From contig NZ_CP015992.1 of the NCBI RefSeq assembly GCF_001708505.1, positions 5,084,001-5,148,000 on the forward strand: a stretch of 64,000 bases of DNA, written 5' to 3'. The notes beneath the pieces were generated by a model that saw only the letters and a list, made by a program, of their open reading frames with translations, made no database searches and was not told where the DNA came from. The translations under genes were made by a program, and so were the position numbers. This stretch comes from Pseudomonas sp. TCU-HL1. GTDB taxonomy: Bacteria > Pseudomonadota > Gammaproteobacteria > Pseudomonadales > Pseudomonadaceae. Of this stretch, positions 1 through 8,966 are shown in pieces (positions within the stretch are counted from its first letter, which is position 1; each line of letters opens with the position of its first letter).

Positions 1-1
1 C

Positions 2-1843
2 GAAGGCCTGTTCCAGCACGAATCGGTACGCCAAGCCTCCATCGGCCATCCCAACGAGCCCATGCTGGCGGAAAAGGACCGGCCGCTGATGGAGCTGTCC
101 ACCCGCTGGCTGACCGACCCCATCCTCGGCAAGGAACAGACCTTCACCACCCAACTCGTCGGCCGCAGCCCCTACAGCGAGTACTACGGCGACCTCAGCA
201 TCACCCTCGACACCGCCCCCTACGGCGAAGACTTCGTCACCAGCTCGGTCATCATCTTCATCTCTGGCGTGCTGCGCGCGTTGGCCATGGGCCTGGTGCT
301 CTACCTCGTCTACCACTGGCTGCTGACCAAGCCCCTGTCGAAGATCATCGAGCACCTGACCAGCATCAATCCCGACCGCCCCAGCGAACACAAGCTGCCC
401 ATGCTCAAGGGCAACGAACGCAACGAGCTGGGCCTGTGGATAAACACCGCCAACGACCTGCTGGCCTCCATCGAACGCAATACCCACCTGCGCCGCGAAG
501 CCGAGAACAGCTTGCTGCGCATGGCCCAGTATGACTTCCTCACCGGCCTGCCCAATCGCCAGCAACTGCAACAGCAACTCGACCAGATCCTCGAAGACGC
601 CGGCCGCCTGCAGCGCCGCGTCGCGGTGCTCTGCGTGGGCCTGGACGATTTCAAGGGCGTCAACGAACAGTTCAGCTACCAGACCGGCGACCAGTTGCTG
701 ATCGCCCTGGCCGACCGCCTGCGTGGCCACAGCGGCCGGCTCGGCGCCCTGGCGCGCCTGGGGGGCGACCAGTTCGCCCTGGTCCAGGCCGATATCGAGC
801 AGCCCTACGAGGCCGCCGAACTGGCCCAGAGCGTGCTGGACGACCTGGAAGTCGCGTTCTCCCTGGAGCAGCAGGAGGTGCGCCTGCGCGCCACCATCGG
901 CATCACCCTCTTCCCGGAGGACGGTGACAGCACCGAGAAGCTGCTGCAGAAAGCCGAACAGACCATGACCCTGGCCAAGAGCCGCTCGCGCAATCGCTAC
1001 CAGTTCTACATCGCCAGCGTCGACAGTGAAATGCGCCGCCGCCGCGAACTGGAAAAGGACCTGCGCGAAGCCCTCAACCGCGGCGAGATGCACCTTGTCT
1101 ACCAACCCCAGGTGGATTACCGCGATCATCGCGTCGTGGGTGTCGAAGCCCTGCTGCGCTGGCAGCATCCGCAACACGGCTTCGTGCCGCCGGACCTGTT
1201 CATCCCACTGGCTGAACAGAACGGCTGCATCATCCCCATAGGCGAATGGGTGCTGGACCAGGCCTGCCGGCAGCTACGCGAATGGCACGACCAGGGCTTC
1301 TCCGAACTGCGCATGGCCATCAACCTGTCCACCGTACAGCTGCACCATGCCGAGCTGCCGCGGGTGGTGAACAACCTGCTGCAGGTCTACCGCCTGCCCC
1401 AGCGCAGCCTGGAAATGGAAGTCACCGAAACCGGTCTGATGGAAGACATCTCCACCGCCGCCCAGCACCTGCTGAGCCTGCGCCGCTCCGGCGCGCTGAT
1501 CGCAATCGACGACTTCGGTACGGGCTACTCCTCGCTGAGCTACCTGAAGAGCCTGCCGCTGGACAAGATCAAGATCGACAAGAGCTTCGTCCAGGACGTA
1601 CTGGAAGACGAAGACGACGCCACCATCGTGCGCGCCATCATCCAGCTGGCACGCAGCCTGGGCATGCAGGTGATCGCCGAAGGCGTGGAAACCGCCGAGC
1701 AGGAGGCCTACATCATCGCCCAGGGCTGCAACGAAGGTCAGGGCTACCTCTACAGCAAGCCCCTGCCTGCACGCGAAATCACGCTCTACCTCAAGCAGGC
1801 CAGGCGACTGACCAACGCGGCGTCCAACCCGGCGACGCTCTAG
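2..1843 (+). CDS. bifA: BifA-like c-di-GMP phosphodiesterase (GGDEF-EAL), 5' end outside window
   Basis: The open frame runs in from the left edge, giving 613 visible residues; full BifA is near 690, so the N-terminus is missing. An inner-membrane segment lies at about visible residues 80-105 (FVTSSVIIFISGVLRALAMG). It is followed by a HAMP-like linker, a degenerate GGDEF domain with the signature GGDQF (ARLGGDQFAL) and a C-terminal EAL domain beginning VGVEALLRW. The EAL domain keeps DDFGTGYSSL and the IKIDKSFV metal/catalytic region, so c-di-GMP hydrolysis is expected. GGDQF with an intact EAL is the BifA signature, where the protein lowers c-di-GMP and controls biofilm and swarming. The convergent GIDE gene follows after a palindromic repeat. 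The symbol rests on domain layout plus neighbourhood. Confidence 0.85.
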   Translation, partial: EGLFQHESVRQASIGHPNEPMLAEKDRPLMELSTRWLTDPILGKEQTFTTQLVGRSPYSEYYGDLSITLDTAPYGEDFVTSSVIIFISGVLRALAMGLVLYLVYHWLLTKPLSKIIEHLTSINPDRPSEHKLPMLKGNERNELGLWINTANDLLASIERNTHLRREAENSLLRMAQYDFLTGLPNRQQLQQQLDQILEDAGRLQRRVAVLCVGLDDFKGVNEQFSYQTGDQLLIALADRLRGHSGRLGALARLGGDQFALVQADIEQPYEAAELAQSVLDDLEVAFSLEQQEVRLRATIGITLFPEDGDSTEKLLQKAEQTMTLAKSRSRNRYQFYIASVDSEMRRRRELEKDLREALNRGEMHLVYQPQVDYRDHRVVGVEALLRWQHPQHGFVPPDLFIPLAEQNGCIIPIGEWVLDQACRQLREWHDQGFSELRMAINLSTVQLHHAELPRVVNNLLQVYRLPQRSLEMEVTETGLMEDISTAAQHLLSLRRSGALIAIDDFGTGYSSLSYLKSLPLDKIKIDKSFVQDVLEDEDDATIVRAIIQLARSLGMQVIAEGVETAEQEAYIIAQGCNEGQGYLYSKPLPAREITLYLKQARRLTNAASNPATL

Positions 1844-1850
1844 CATTAAT

Positions 1851-1937
1851 GATGGGTTTCGCAGGCTCTACCCATCCTACTGGAGCACCGCCCTATCCCG
1901 CTTTCGTAGGATGCGGTAGAGCGAAGCGAAACCCATC
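1851..1937. repeat. REP-type inverted repeat (GATGGGTTTCGC family)
   Basis: The tract starts GATGGGTTTCGCAGGCTCTA and ends with the inverted GCGAAGCGAAACCCATC; two GTAGGAT-type cores lie between. It fills the junction between the convergent bifA and GIDE genes. A related half copy (GTAGGATGGGTAGAGCCTGC) is at about 24334-24365. It could work as a bidirectional terminator. Confidence 0.7.
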
Positions 1938-1951
1938 GAGTGAACCGGGGC

Positions 1952-2857
1952 TCACATGAGTCCGGTCACCCGAAGTACGTAGACAGTCGCCACCGCACCG
2001 CCCACGCAGAGCACGGCACCGAGCAGTGCCTGCCAACGGAACTGCCGGGCGAGTACATCTTCACCATGGCTGGACAGCAGGAACGGCTGGGACTCCGCCG
2101 GACGACGCATGTGGTTCATGGCGGGTGCCGCACTGGTGTGGCGGTGCCGATCCTCGGCCTCCAGTTGCGCGGCCAGGCGTACGCGGCCCCACTCGGCCTC
2201 GTCCAGCTGACCGTTGCCATTACTGTCGAAACGCTGCAGCAGGCCGGCGAAATCGCCCTTCCACTCACGGATCACCGCACCTTGGGCCGACCCTAGGTCC
2301 AGCCCCTGACGACCGCCGCCGCTGGTGCGGAAATCGCCTATGGCATAGAGGGGCTCATTGGCGTGCAGGCGTTCTTCGGTGTAGCGGTACTCGCCGCCGG
2401 ACAGCCAGCCCCTCAGCCCGCCTGGGACCATGGCACCCCGAGGGTGACGCTGATGCCCGGTCCAGACCTGACGCGTGGCGGGGCGCACTTCGGCGCCACG
2501 CGGATCGATGAGGCACTCGCCGGTCGCGTCGGCCAGCCGCAGCCAGGCATCACTGACACCACTGTCCACGACGCGCCACGACTTGCTCTTGCCACTCTCG
2601 CGGTATTCCTCGATGCGGTAACGCCACCAGAGGCAGGGCGTGCCGGTCAGCGGCGCGCTGAGCTGACCGTCGCCCTGCGGATGCAGCATGCCGTACAGCT
2701 CCACATAGCCCTGGGCGGCGGAGCGAATCTTCGAGGTCGGGGTATCCAGCAACAGCCGCGCCTGCGCCATGCGACGCAGGCACCACCAGCCGCCACCCGC
2801 GAAAGCACCCAGGCTGAACCCCAGGCTGATGGCCAACCCGGCGATATCGACGGCCAT
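1952..2857 (-). CDS. GIDE-domain membrane protein with an EF-hand
   Basis: A 301-residue protein with a membrane segment at each end (about residues 5-25 and 275-297). The middle resembles the bacterial GIDE/E3-ligase-like domain: a TSKIRSAAQGYVELYG start, LTGTPCLWWRYRIEEY and a conserved LIDPRGAEV. At about residues 211-222 there is a canonical EF-hand loop, DSNGNGQLDEAE, with acids or amides at positions 1, 3, 5, 9 and 12, so calcium binding is plausible. No RING cysteines are visible, so ubiquitin-type activity should not be assumed. It lies 1 bp downstream of lemA on the same strand, a pairing seen in other Pseudomonas; function is unknown. Confidence 0.75.
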   Translation of the reverse strand: MAVDIAGLAISLGFSLGAFAGGGWWCLRRMAQARLLLDTPTSKIRSAAQGYVELYGMLHPQGDGQLSAPLTGTPCLWWRYRIEEYRESGKSKSWRVVDSGVSDAWLRLADATGECLIDPRGAEVRPATRQVWTGHQRHPRGAMVPGGLRGWLSGGEYRYTEERLHANEPLYAIGDFRTSGGGRQGLDLGSAQGAVIREWKGDFAGLLQRFDSNGNGQLDEAEWGRVRLAAQLEAEDRHRHTSAAPAMNHMRRPAESQPFLLSSHGEDVLARQFRWQALLGAVLCVGGAVATVYVLRVTGLM

Positions 2858-2858
2858 A

Positions 2859-3431
2859 TCAGCCGAACAGCGTCTTGAGGTCGACGTCGGCCTTCTCGGC
2901 CTCGCTGAACTCCAGCAGCTCGGCAGCCTTGAAGCCGAACAGGCCGGCGATGATCACATCCGGAAACTGCTCGATGCGCACGTTGTTCAGGTTCACCGCC
3001 TCGTTGTACAGCTCGCGACGGTCGGCGATGCCGTTCTCCAGGCCGCTGATGCGCTGCTGGAGGAACTGGAAGCTCTCGTTGGCCTTGAGCTGCGGGTAGT
3101 TCTCCGCCAGTGCGAAGAGCTGGCCGAGGCCGGCCCGCAGGCCGCTTTCGGCCTGGCCGAGGGCTCCGATATCGCCCTTTTCGCGGGCACTGGCCACGGC
3201 ATTGCGCGCGGCGATCACACGCTCCAGCGTGGTGCGCTCGTGCTGCATGTACTGCTTGCAGGTTTCCACCAGCTTGGGCAACTCGTCATGCCGCTGCTTG
3301 AGCAGCACCTCGATGTTCGACCAGGCCTTGCCCACGCCGTGCTTGAGGCGAACCAGGGCGTTGTAGAGAACCACCGCATAGGCGGCGGCGAGCAGCAGGA
3401 CCACGATCAGGGCAACGCTGGTAAGGCTCAT
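2859..3431 (-). CDS. lemA: LemA family protein
   Basis: A 190-residue LemA-family protein. One N-terminal membrane anchor (SLTSVALIVVLLLAAAYAVV) is followed by a helical domain with the family motifs LVRLKHGVGKAWSNIEVLLKQR and the C-terminal VRIEQFPDVIIAGLFGFK. The start at 3431 is chosen because AGGAG lies 8 bases upstream; the longer open frame has no such site. LemA proteins are helical membrane proteins of uncertain function and are unrelated to the GacS sensor once called LemA. It is transcribed together with the GIDE/EF-hand gene. Confidence 0.88.
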   Translation of the reverse strand: MSLTSVALIVVLLLAAAYAVVLYNALVRLKHGVGKAWSNIEVLLKQRHDELPKLVETCKQYMQHERTTLERVIAARNAVASAREKGDIGALGQAESGLRAGLGQLFALAENYPQLKANESFQFLQQRISGLENGIADRRELYNEAVNLNNVRIEQFPDVIIAGLFGFKAAELLEFSEAEKADVDLKTLFG

Positions 3432-3546
3432 GCAGGCTTCTCCTTCAGACTGCGGGGCACAGGGCTTGGGCGATTCTAATGGTGTTTGGCCAATAACGCG
3501 GAGACCTTGCACACAGGGTTGCAAAACGCCCGAGAACGGCCTTTCC

Positions 3547-3570
3547 AAAAATGAAAATCTTTCGCATTAT
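3547..3570. promoter_or_regulatory. Possible Fur box upstream of icmP
   Basis: The AT-rich stretch ATGAAAATCTTTCGCATTAT, about 60 bases before the icmP start, resembles a degenerate Fur site (GATAATGATAATCATTATC) with several mismatches. It is the only AT-rich block in this promoter. Iron control of the imelysin gene would fit the family. Confidence 0.45.
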
Positions 3571-3630
3571 GTGTCGGTTTCCGTTGCGCAACTTCACATT
3601 GCCATCACCCAGAAGCAAAGGACCCCGCAC

Positions 3631-4965
3631 ATGATTCGTATGCCCCTGGCCACCGCCAGCCTGCTCGCCGTCGCCATTTCCCTCGCCGGTTGCGGTGACG
3701 ACAAGAAAGAAGCTGCAGCACCGCAAGCCGCTGCTCCGGCCGCCACTGCCGCAGCCCCGGCTGCAACCGCCAAGGTCGACGAGGCCGAGGCCAAGAAGGT
3801 CGTTGCCCACTACGCCGACCTCGCCCTGGCCGTCTTCACCGATGCCCACAGCACCGGCATGAATCTGCAGAAGGCCGTTGACGCCTTCCTCGCCAAGCCC
3901 GATGCCGACACCCTGAAAGCCGCTCGCGAAGCCTGGCTGGCGGCCCGTGCTCCCTACATGCAGACCGAAGTGTTCCGCTTCGGCAACCCGGTGGTCGACG
4001 ACTGGGAAGGCCAGCTCAACGCCTGGCCGCTGGACGAAGGCCTGATCGACTACGTCGCCGGTGACTACCAGCACGCCCTGGGCAACCCCGGCGCTACCGC
4101 CAACATCATCGCCAACACCACCATCCAGGTTGGCGAAGACAAGATCGACGTCACCGAGATCACCGGCGAGAAGCTGGCCAGCCTGAACGAGCTGGGCGGT
4201 TCCGAAGCCAACGTCGCCACCGGTTACCACGCCGTCGAGTTCCTGCTCTGGGGCCAGGACCTGAACGGCAGCGGCCCGGGTGCCGGCAACCGTCCCGCCA
4301 CCGACTACGTCGTCGGCGAAGGCGCAACTGGCGGCAACAACGAGCGTCGTCGTGCCTACCTGAAGGCCGCCACCGACCTGCTGGTTGCCGACCTGGAATA
4401 CATGGTTGGCCAGTGGAAGTCGGGCGTTGCCGACAACTACCGCGCCAAGCTAGAAGCCGAACCGGCTGAAGCCGGCCTGCGCAAGATGCTGTTCGGCATG
4501 GGCAGCCTGTCCCTCGGTGAACTGGCGGGCGAGCGCATGAAAGTCGCCCTGGAAGCCAACTCCACCGAAGACGAGCACGACTGCTTCAGCGACAACACCC
4601 ACAACTCGCACTTCTACAACGGCAAGGGCATCCGCAACGTCTACCTGGGCGAGTACAAGAAGGTAGACGGCACCACCCTGACCGGCCCGAGCCTGTCTTC
4701 CCTGGTCGCCAAGATCGACGCCCAGACCGACACCACCCTGAAGGCTGACCTGGAAGCCACCGAAGGCAAGCTGCAAGCCTTGGTGGACAGCGCCAACAAG
4801 GGCGTGCACTTCGACCAGCTGATCGCCGCCGATAACACCGCCGGCCAACAACTGGTACGTGACGCCATCGCCTCCCTGGTCAAGCAGACCGGCGGTATCG
4901 AAGCGGCCTCTGCCAAGCTCGGCATCACCGACCTGAAGCCGGACAACGCCGATCACCAGTTCTGA
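3631..4965 (+). CDS. icmP: Imelysin-family lipoprotein (IcmP-like)
   Basis: A 444-residue imelysin. The start at 3631 follows AAAGGA and gives a lipoprotein signal, LLAVAISLAGC, so it should be anchored in the envelope. An Ala/Pro-rich linker (about residues 25-45) leads into the imelysin domain. The metal motif GxHxxE is present as GYHAVE at residues 198-203, with the following FLLWGQD typical of the family. Imelysins of this kind (IrpA, IcmP, the EfeO relatives) are iron-regulated periplasmic proteins linked to iron uptake; the peptidase activity is doubtful for many members. It ends in a strong terminator, so it is at least partly independent of the related genes downstream. A possible Fur site precedes it. 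Confidence 0.85.
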   Translation: MIRMPLATASLLAVAISLAGCGDDKKEAAAPQAAAPAATAAAPAATAKVDEAEAKKVVAHYADLALAVFTDAHSTGMNLQKAVDAFLAKPDADTLKAAREAWLAARAPYMQTEVFRFGNPVVDDWEGQLNAWPLDEGLIDYVAGDYQHALGNPGATANIIANTTIQVGEDKIDVTEITGEKLASLNELGGSEANVATGYHAVEFLLWGQDLNGSGPGAGNRPATDYVVGEGATGGNNERRRAYLKAATDLLVADLEYMVGQWKSGVADNYRAKLEAEPAEAGLRKMLFGMGSLSLGELAGERMKVALEANSTEDEHDCFSDNTHNSHFYNGKGIRNVYLGEYKKVDGTTLTGPSLSSLVAKIDAQTDTTLKADLEATEGKLQALVDSANKGVHFDQLIAADNTAGQQLVRDAIASLVKQTGGIEAASAKLGITDLKPDNADHQF

Positions 4966-4986
4966 TCGACGCAGCGGTAAGCAGAA

Positions 4987-5019
4987 GCGGATGCGGCCCA
5001 GTGCCGCATCCGCTTTTTT
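4987..5019 (+). terminator. Rho-independent terminator after icmP
   Basis: An 11-bp perfect stem (GCGGATGCGGC / GCCGCATCCGC) with a 5-base loop, followed by six T. It lies 21 bases after the icmP stop. Confidence 0.93.
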
Positions 5020-5042
5020 GTGCCTGCGGCTCCGGTGGGGCC

Positions 5043-5141
5043 TTGTAGGGGCGAATTCATTCGCCAAGGGTGGCGAAGCCGCCCCGGCGCGGCTTCAAGG
5101 CAGGACTTCGTCCTGCTTGGCGATTGAAATCGCCCCTACAA
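5043..5141. repeat. REPIN-like pair (GTAGGGGCGAATTCATTCGCC)
   Basis: Two outward-matching REP arms, TTGTAGGGGCGAATTCATTC and its near inverse ending AATCGCCCCTACAA, flank a GC-rich centre that itself holds short hairpins. The same family recurs across the window. It separates icmP from the di-heme gene. Confidence 0.8.
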
Positions 5142-5254
5142 CAATGCCGATTGCAGTCGGATCCAGAATGCAAGCCAAACGCAAATCCCTCTTATTCAGC
5201 GATCCCAGTCCTGATAAGCTTGCCGGCCTGTTTATCGCCGACCGGACCCCGCCA

Positions 5255-6685
5255 ATGCCCGCTTCACAGGCCTTTCGCCGCTTGTCGCCCCTGCTGCTGG
5301 CCCTGGGTCTCATCAGTGCCTGTGACGACGCACCGCGGTTCACCCAGGCTGAGCCAGGCGAGCACCTTTCCGGTGGTGCCGCGACTGTCCGCCAGTTCGA
5401 CCAGAACGCGTTTTCCATGCCCTCGGCCAACCTCACGCCGATGCGCCGGCTGGACTTCAGCGTGGGCAACAGCTTTTTTCGCAATCCCTGGGTGATCGCG
5501 CCCGCCACCACCACGGCGCGTGACGGGCTGGGCCCGCTGTTCAACACCAACGCCTGCCAGAACTGCCACGTGAAGGATGGCCGCGGCCACCCGCCCGCTC
5601 CCGGCGCGAACAACGCGGTGTCGATGCTGGTGCGCCTGTCGATCCCAGCTGATGCGTCGGCCGAACACGCGCGCCAGCTGGAGCGCCTGGGCGTGGTGCC
5701 GGAGCCGGTGTATGGCGGCCAGCTGCAGGACGTGTCGATTCCCGGCGTCGCCCCCGAAGGCAAGGTGCGGGTCAGCTACGAGCCGGTGCCAGTGACCTTT
5801 GCCGACGGCACTGCAGTCGAGTTGCGCAAACCGCTTCTTGCGATCACCCGGCTCGGCTATGGCCCGATGCACCCGGATACCCTGTTCTCCGCCCGCGTCG
5901 CGCCGCCCATGATCGGCCTGGGCCTGCTGGAAGCCATTCCTGAAACCGCCATCCTGGCCAACACCGACCCGGACGATGCGGATGGCGACGGCGTCCGTGG
6001 CCGCCCCAACCGGGTCTGGGACGATGTCGCCGGCAAGACCGTACTGGGCCGCTTCGGCTGGAAAGCCGGCCAGCCAAACCTGAATCAACAGAATTTTCAC
6101 GCCTTCTCTGGTGATATGGGCCTGACCACCACGCCGTTGCCGAAGGACGATTGCACAGCGGCGCAGACCGCCTGCAAGGCAGCCGTGAATGGCGGCGAAC
6201 CGGAGGTCAGCGACAACATCCTGTCCCTCGTGCTGTTCTACACCCGCAACCTGGCCGTACCGGCCCGGCGCCAGGTGGACGATCCGCAGGTGCTGGATGG
6301 CAAGGGCCTGTTCCACCAGGCCGGTTGCCAGGCGTGTCACACCCCCAGTTTCACCACCGCGGCCGACGCCGCCGAACCCGAGTTGGCCAATCAGGTGATT
6401 CGCCCCTACAGCGACCTGCTGCTCCACGACATGGGCGATGGCCTGGCCGACGGCCGCGCCGAGTTCCAGGCGGGTGGCCGCGACTGGCGCACGCCGCCGC
6501 TCTGGGGCATCGGCCTCACCGAAGCGGTGACCGGCCACACCCAGTTCCTGCACGACGGCCGCGCACGCAACCTGCTGGAAGCCATCCTCTGGCACGGCGG
6601 TGAAGCCGAAACGGCGAAGCAGAAAGTCCTCCAATACGATGCCGGGCAGCGTGCCGCGCTGCTGGCTTTCCTGAATTCCCTGTAA
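5255..6685 (+). CDS. Di-heme oxidoreductase-like lipoprotein (DUF1111)
   Basis: A 476-residue c-type cytochrome-like protein. The start at 5255 yields a lipoprotein-like signal ending LLALGLISAC. Two CxxCH heme sites are visible: CQNCH at residues 101-105 and CQACH at 358-362, the spacing of the DUF1111 di-heme oxidoreductase (thiol oxidoreductase-like) family. A WGIGLTEAVTGHTQFLHDGRAR block near the C-terminus is also typical. It begins a run with the second imelysin gene (10-bp gap) and DUF1513. This gene set is shared by many Pseudomonas next to icmP and is thought to serve iron or redox handling in the periplasm; the reaction is not established. No strong ribosome site precedes the start, so the exact start is less certain. 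Confidence 0.82.
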   Translation: MPASQAFRRLSPLLLALGLISACDDAPRFTQAEPGEHLSGGAATVRQFDQNAFSMPSANLTPMRRLDFSVGNSFFRNPWVIAPATTTARDGLGPLFNTNACQNCHVKDGRGHPPAPGANNAVSMLVRLSIPADASAEHARQLERLGVVPEPVYGGQLQDVSIPGVAPEGKVRVSYEPVPVTFADGTAVELRKPLLAITRLGYGPMHPDTLFSARVAPPMIGLGLLEAIPETAILANTDPDDADGDGVRGRPNRVWDDVAGKTVLGRFGWKAGQPNLNQQNFHAFSGDMGLTTTPLPKDDCTAAQTACKAAVNGGEPEVSDNILSLVLFYTRNLAVPARRQVDDPQVLDGKGLFHQAGCQACHTPSFTTAADAAEPELANQVIRPYSDLLLHDMGDGLADGRAEFQAGGRDWRTPPLWGIGLTEAVTGHTQFLHDGRARNLLEAILWHGGEAETAKQKVLQYDAGQRAALLAFLNSL

Positions 6686-6695
6686 GGAGCCCCGC

Positions 6696-7760
6696 ATGTT
6701 CCGCCCCAAACTGCTGTTCACCAGCCTCGCCGCCCTGGCCCTGGGCGCTTGCGCCCCTCAGGACCCGCAGGCGCAGACCGCCTCGGCCCTGGCCAAGCAA
6801 GTGATTCTGCCGGCCTACAGCCGCTGGGTAGATGCGGACCGCCAGCTCGCGGCCAGCGCCCTGGCCTTCTGCTCCGGCAAGGAAGACCTGGCCAAGGCCC
6901 GCGCGGACTTCATCAAAGCGCAGAAAGCCTGGGCCGAGCTGCAGCCCTTGATGGTCGGCCCTCTGGCTGAAGGCAACCGTGCCTGGCAGGTGCAGTTCTG
7001 GCCGGACAAGAAGAATCTGGTCGGCCGTCAGGTGGAGCAACTGGTCAAGGCCCAGCCGCAGGTGGACGCCGCCGCCCTGGCCAAGGCCAGCGTCGTGGTC
7101 CAGGGGCTTTCCGCTTACGAGTACATCCTCTTCGACAGCAACCTGGACATGGCCGACGGCGCCCAGAAGTCCCGCTACTGCCCGCTGCTGGAAGCCATCG
7201 GCGAGCGCCAGAAGGGCCTGGCCGAGGAAATCCTCGCGCGCTGGAACAGCAAGGACGGCATGCTCGACCAACTGAGCAAGTTCCCCAACCAGCGCTATGC
7301 CGATTCCCATGAAGCGATTTCCGAGCTGCTGCGGGTCCAGGTCACCGCGCTGGATACCCTGAAGAAGAAGCTCGGCACGCCCATGGGCCGCCAGACCAAG
7401 AGCCAGCCGCAACCGCTGCAGGCCGACGGCTGGCGCAGCGATTCCTCCCTGGCCAGCCTGGGCGCCAGCCTGGCCAGCGCCGAGAGCCTCTGGCTGGGCG
7501 TGGACAAGCACGGCATCCGCAGCCTGTTGGGCGACGACCAGAAGGCCCTGGCCGAGAAGATCGACGCCGCCTACGCCGAAACACGTGGCAAGCTCGAAGC
7601 CCTCGAAAAGCCCCTGAGCGAACTGCTGGCCAGCGAAGAGGGCCTGAAGCGCCTCAACGACTTCTACGACAGCCTGGACCGCCTGCAACGCCTGCATTCC
7701 GGCGAACTGGCCAAGGCCCTGAACGTTCAGCTCGGCTTCAACGCCAACGACGGTGACTAA
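6696..7760 (+). CDS. Second imelysin-like lipoprotein
   Basis: A 354-residue protein with a lipoprotein signal, LAALALGAC, and AGGAG 6 bases before the start. The body matches the imelysin-like branch, with ILPAYSRWVDADRQLAASA near the N-terminus. At the place of the GxHxxE metal motif it has GLSAYEYILFD, so the histidine is missing and metal-dependent activity through that motif is unlikely. It lies 10 bp after the di-heme gene and just before the DUF1513 gene, so the three are probably one transcript. The split of a complete (icmP) and a degenerate imelysin within one locus suggests separate roles. Confidence 0.8.
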   Translation: MFRPKLLFTSLAALALGACAPQDPQAQTASALAKQVILPAYSRWVDADRQLAASALAFCSGKEDLAKARADFIKAQKAWAELQPLMVGPLAEGNRAWQVQFWPDKKNLVGRQVEQLVKAQPQVDAAALAKASVVVQGLSAYEYILFDSNLDMADGAQKSRYCPLLEAIGERQKGLAEEILARWNSKDGMLDQLSKFPNQRYADSHEAISELLRVQVTALDTLKKKLGTPMGRQTKSQPQPLQADGWRSDSSLASLGASLASAESLWLGVDKHGIRSLLGDDQKALAEKIDAAYAETRGKLEALEKPLSELLASEEGLKRLNDFYDSLDRLQRLHSGELAKALNVQLGFNANDGD

Positions 7761-7761
7761 G

Positions 7762-8856
7762 ATGCTTCGTCGCCAGGTGCTCGCTCTCGCCAGCCTGCTG
7801 CTCGGTGCCGTCGGCCTGGGCGGCTGGACCCTGACCCGCAAGGGCGGCTCGCCCCTGCTGCTCTCCGCCCGCGACGACGCCGACGGTCAGCACTACGCCG
7901 TGGGCTATCGCCTGGATGGCACCCAGGTGTTCGCCACTCGTGTCGCCCAGCGCTGCCACGACATCGTCGAACATCCCAGTGAGCCAGTGGCACTCTTCGT
8001 CGCCCGTCGTCCGGGCACCGAAAGCTACCTGGTCGATCTGCGCGACGGCCGCCTGCTGCAAACCCTGGTCTCACAGAAAGACCGCCATTTCTATGGCCAC
8101 GGCGTGTTCCACAAGGATGGCGAATGGCTCTACACCACCGAGAACGACACCACCGACCCCGGTCGTGGCGTGCTCGGCCGCTACCGCTATCAGGACGGAC
8201 TGCTCATCCACCAGGGTGAAATCTCCACCCACGGCCTGGGCCCGCACCAGGTCTCGTGGATGCCCGATGGCGAAACCCTGGTGGTGGCCAATGGTGGCAT
8301 TCGTACCGAGGCGGAAAGCCGGGTGGAGATGAACCTCGACGCCATGGAGCCAAGCCTGGTGCTGATGCGCCGCGACGGCAGCCTGGTGTCCAAGGAGACC
8401 CTGCCGCAGCAGATGAACAGCGTCCGCCACCTGGCCATCGGCGCGGACGGCACCATCGTTGCCGGCCAGCAGTACATGGGCGACGCCACCGACCGCGCCG
8501 ACCTGCTCGCCATCAAGCGCCCTGGCCAGCCGTTCCAGCCCTTCCCGCTGGAGGACGAACAACGCCTGGCCATGGTCCAGTACACCGCCAGCGTCGCCAT
8601 CCACAACGAACTGCGCCTGGTGGCCCTGACCGCGCCGCGCGGCAACCGCTTCTTCATCTGGGACCTGGACAGCGGCGCCGTGCGCCTGGACGCCCCCCTG
8701 CCGGACTGCGCCGGCGTCGGCGCGGTGAAAGACGGCTTCGTGGTCACCTCCGGCCAGGGCCGCTGCCGCCTGTACGACTGCCGCGGTAAGCAGTTCACCG
8801 CCACCCCGCTGCAACTGCCGGCGAGCTTCTGGGACAACCACCTGCACCTGGCCTGA
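7762..8856 (+). CDS. DUF1513 beta-propeller-like periplasmic protein
   Basis: A 364-residue DUF1513 protein. It has an N-terminal signal or anchor (MLRRQVLALASLLLGAVGLG) followed by repeated strand-rich units such as LYTTENDTTDPGRGVLGRY and GLGPHQVSWMPDGETLVVAN, which suggest a WD40/YVTN-like propeller. I chose ATG at 7762, 1 base after the preceding stop; an in-frame GTG at 7753 would overlap that gene by 8 bp. It is the last gene of the imelysin/di-heme group. Function is unknown; its conserved company with imelysins argues for a role in periplasmic iron or redox metabolism. Confidence 0.75.
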   Translation: MLRRQVLALASLLLGAVGLGGWTLTRKGGSPLLLSARDDADGQHYAVGYRLDGTQVFATRVAQRCHDIVEHPSEPVALFVARRPGTESYLVDLRDGRLLQTLVSQKDRHFYGHGVFHKDGEWLYTTENDTTDPGRGVLGRYRYQDGLLIHQGEISTHGLGPHQVSWMPDGETLVVANGGIRTEAESRVEMNLDAMEPSLVLMRRDGSLVSKETLPQQMNSVRHLAIGADGTIVAGQQYMGDATDRADLLAIKRPGQPFQPFPLEDEQRLAMVQYTASVAIHNELRLVALTAPRGNRFFIWDLDSGAVRLDAPLPDCAGVGAVKDGFVVTSGQGRCRLYDCRGKQFTATPLQLPASFWDNHLHLA

Positions 8857-8872
8857 TGGCCCAAGGTTTTTC

Positions 8873-8895
8873 CGGTGGGGAATTCATTCGCGAGT
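8873..8895. repeat. Solo REP half (GGAATTCATTCGCGAG)
   Basis: A single arm of the GAATTCATTCGC repeat family, 16 bases after the DUF1513 stop. No paired arm is adjacent. Confidence 0.55.
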
Positions 8896-8966
8896 TGTGT
8901 TTGCCCCCTATAAGGGGGCCATCTTCACACGCAGCACCCAGCTGATCTCCGCCACCATGCCCAACA

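Noticed and set aside
5264..6721. A 485-residue antisense open frame over the di-heme protein gene
   Set aside because: The sense frame has two CxxCH heme sites and a lipoprotein signal; the antisense product has no recognisable feature.
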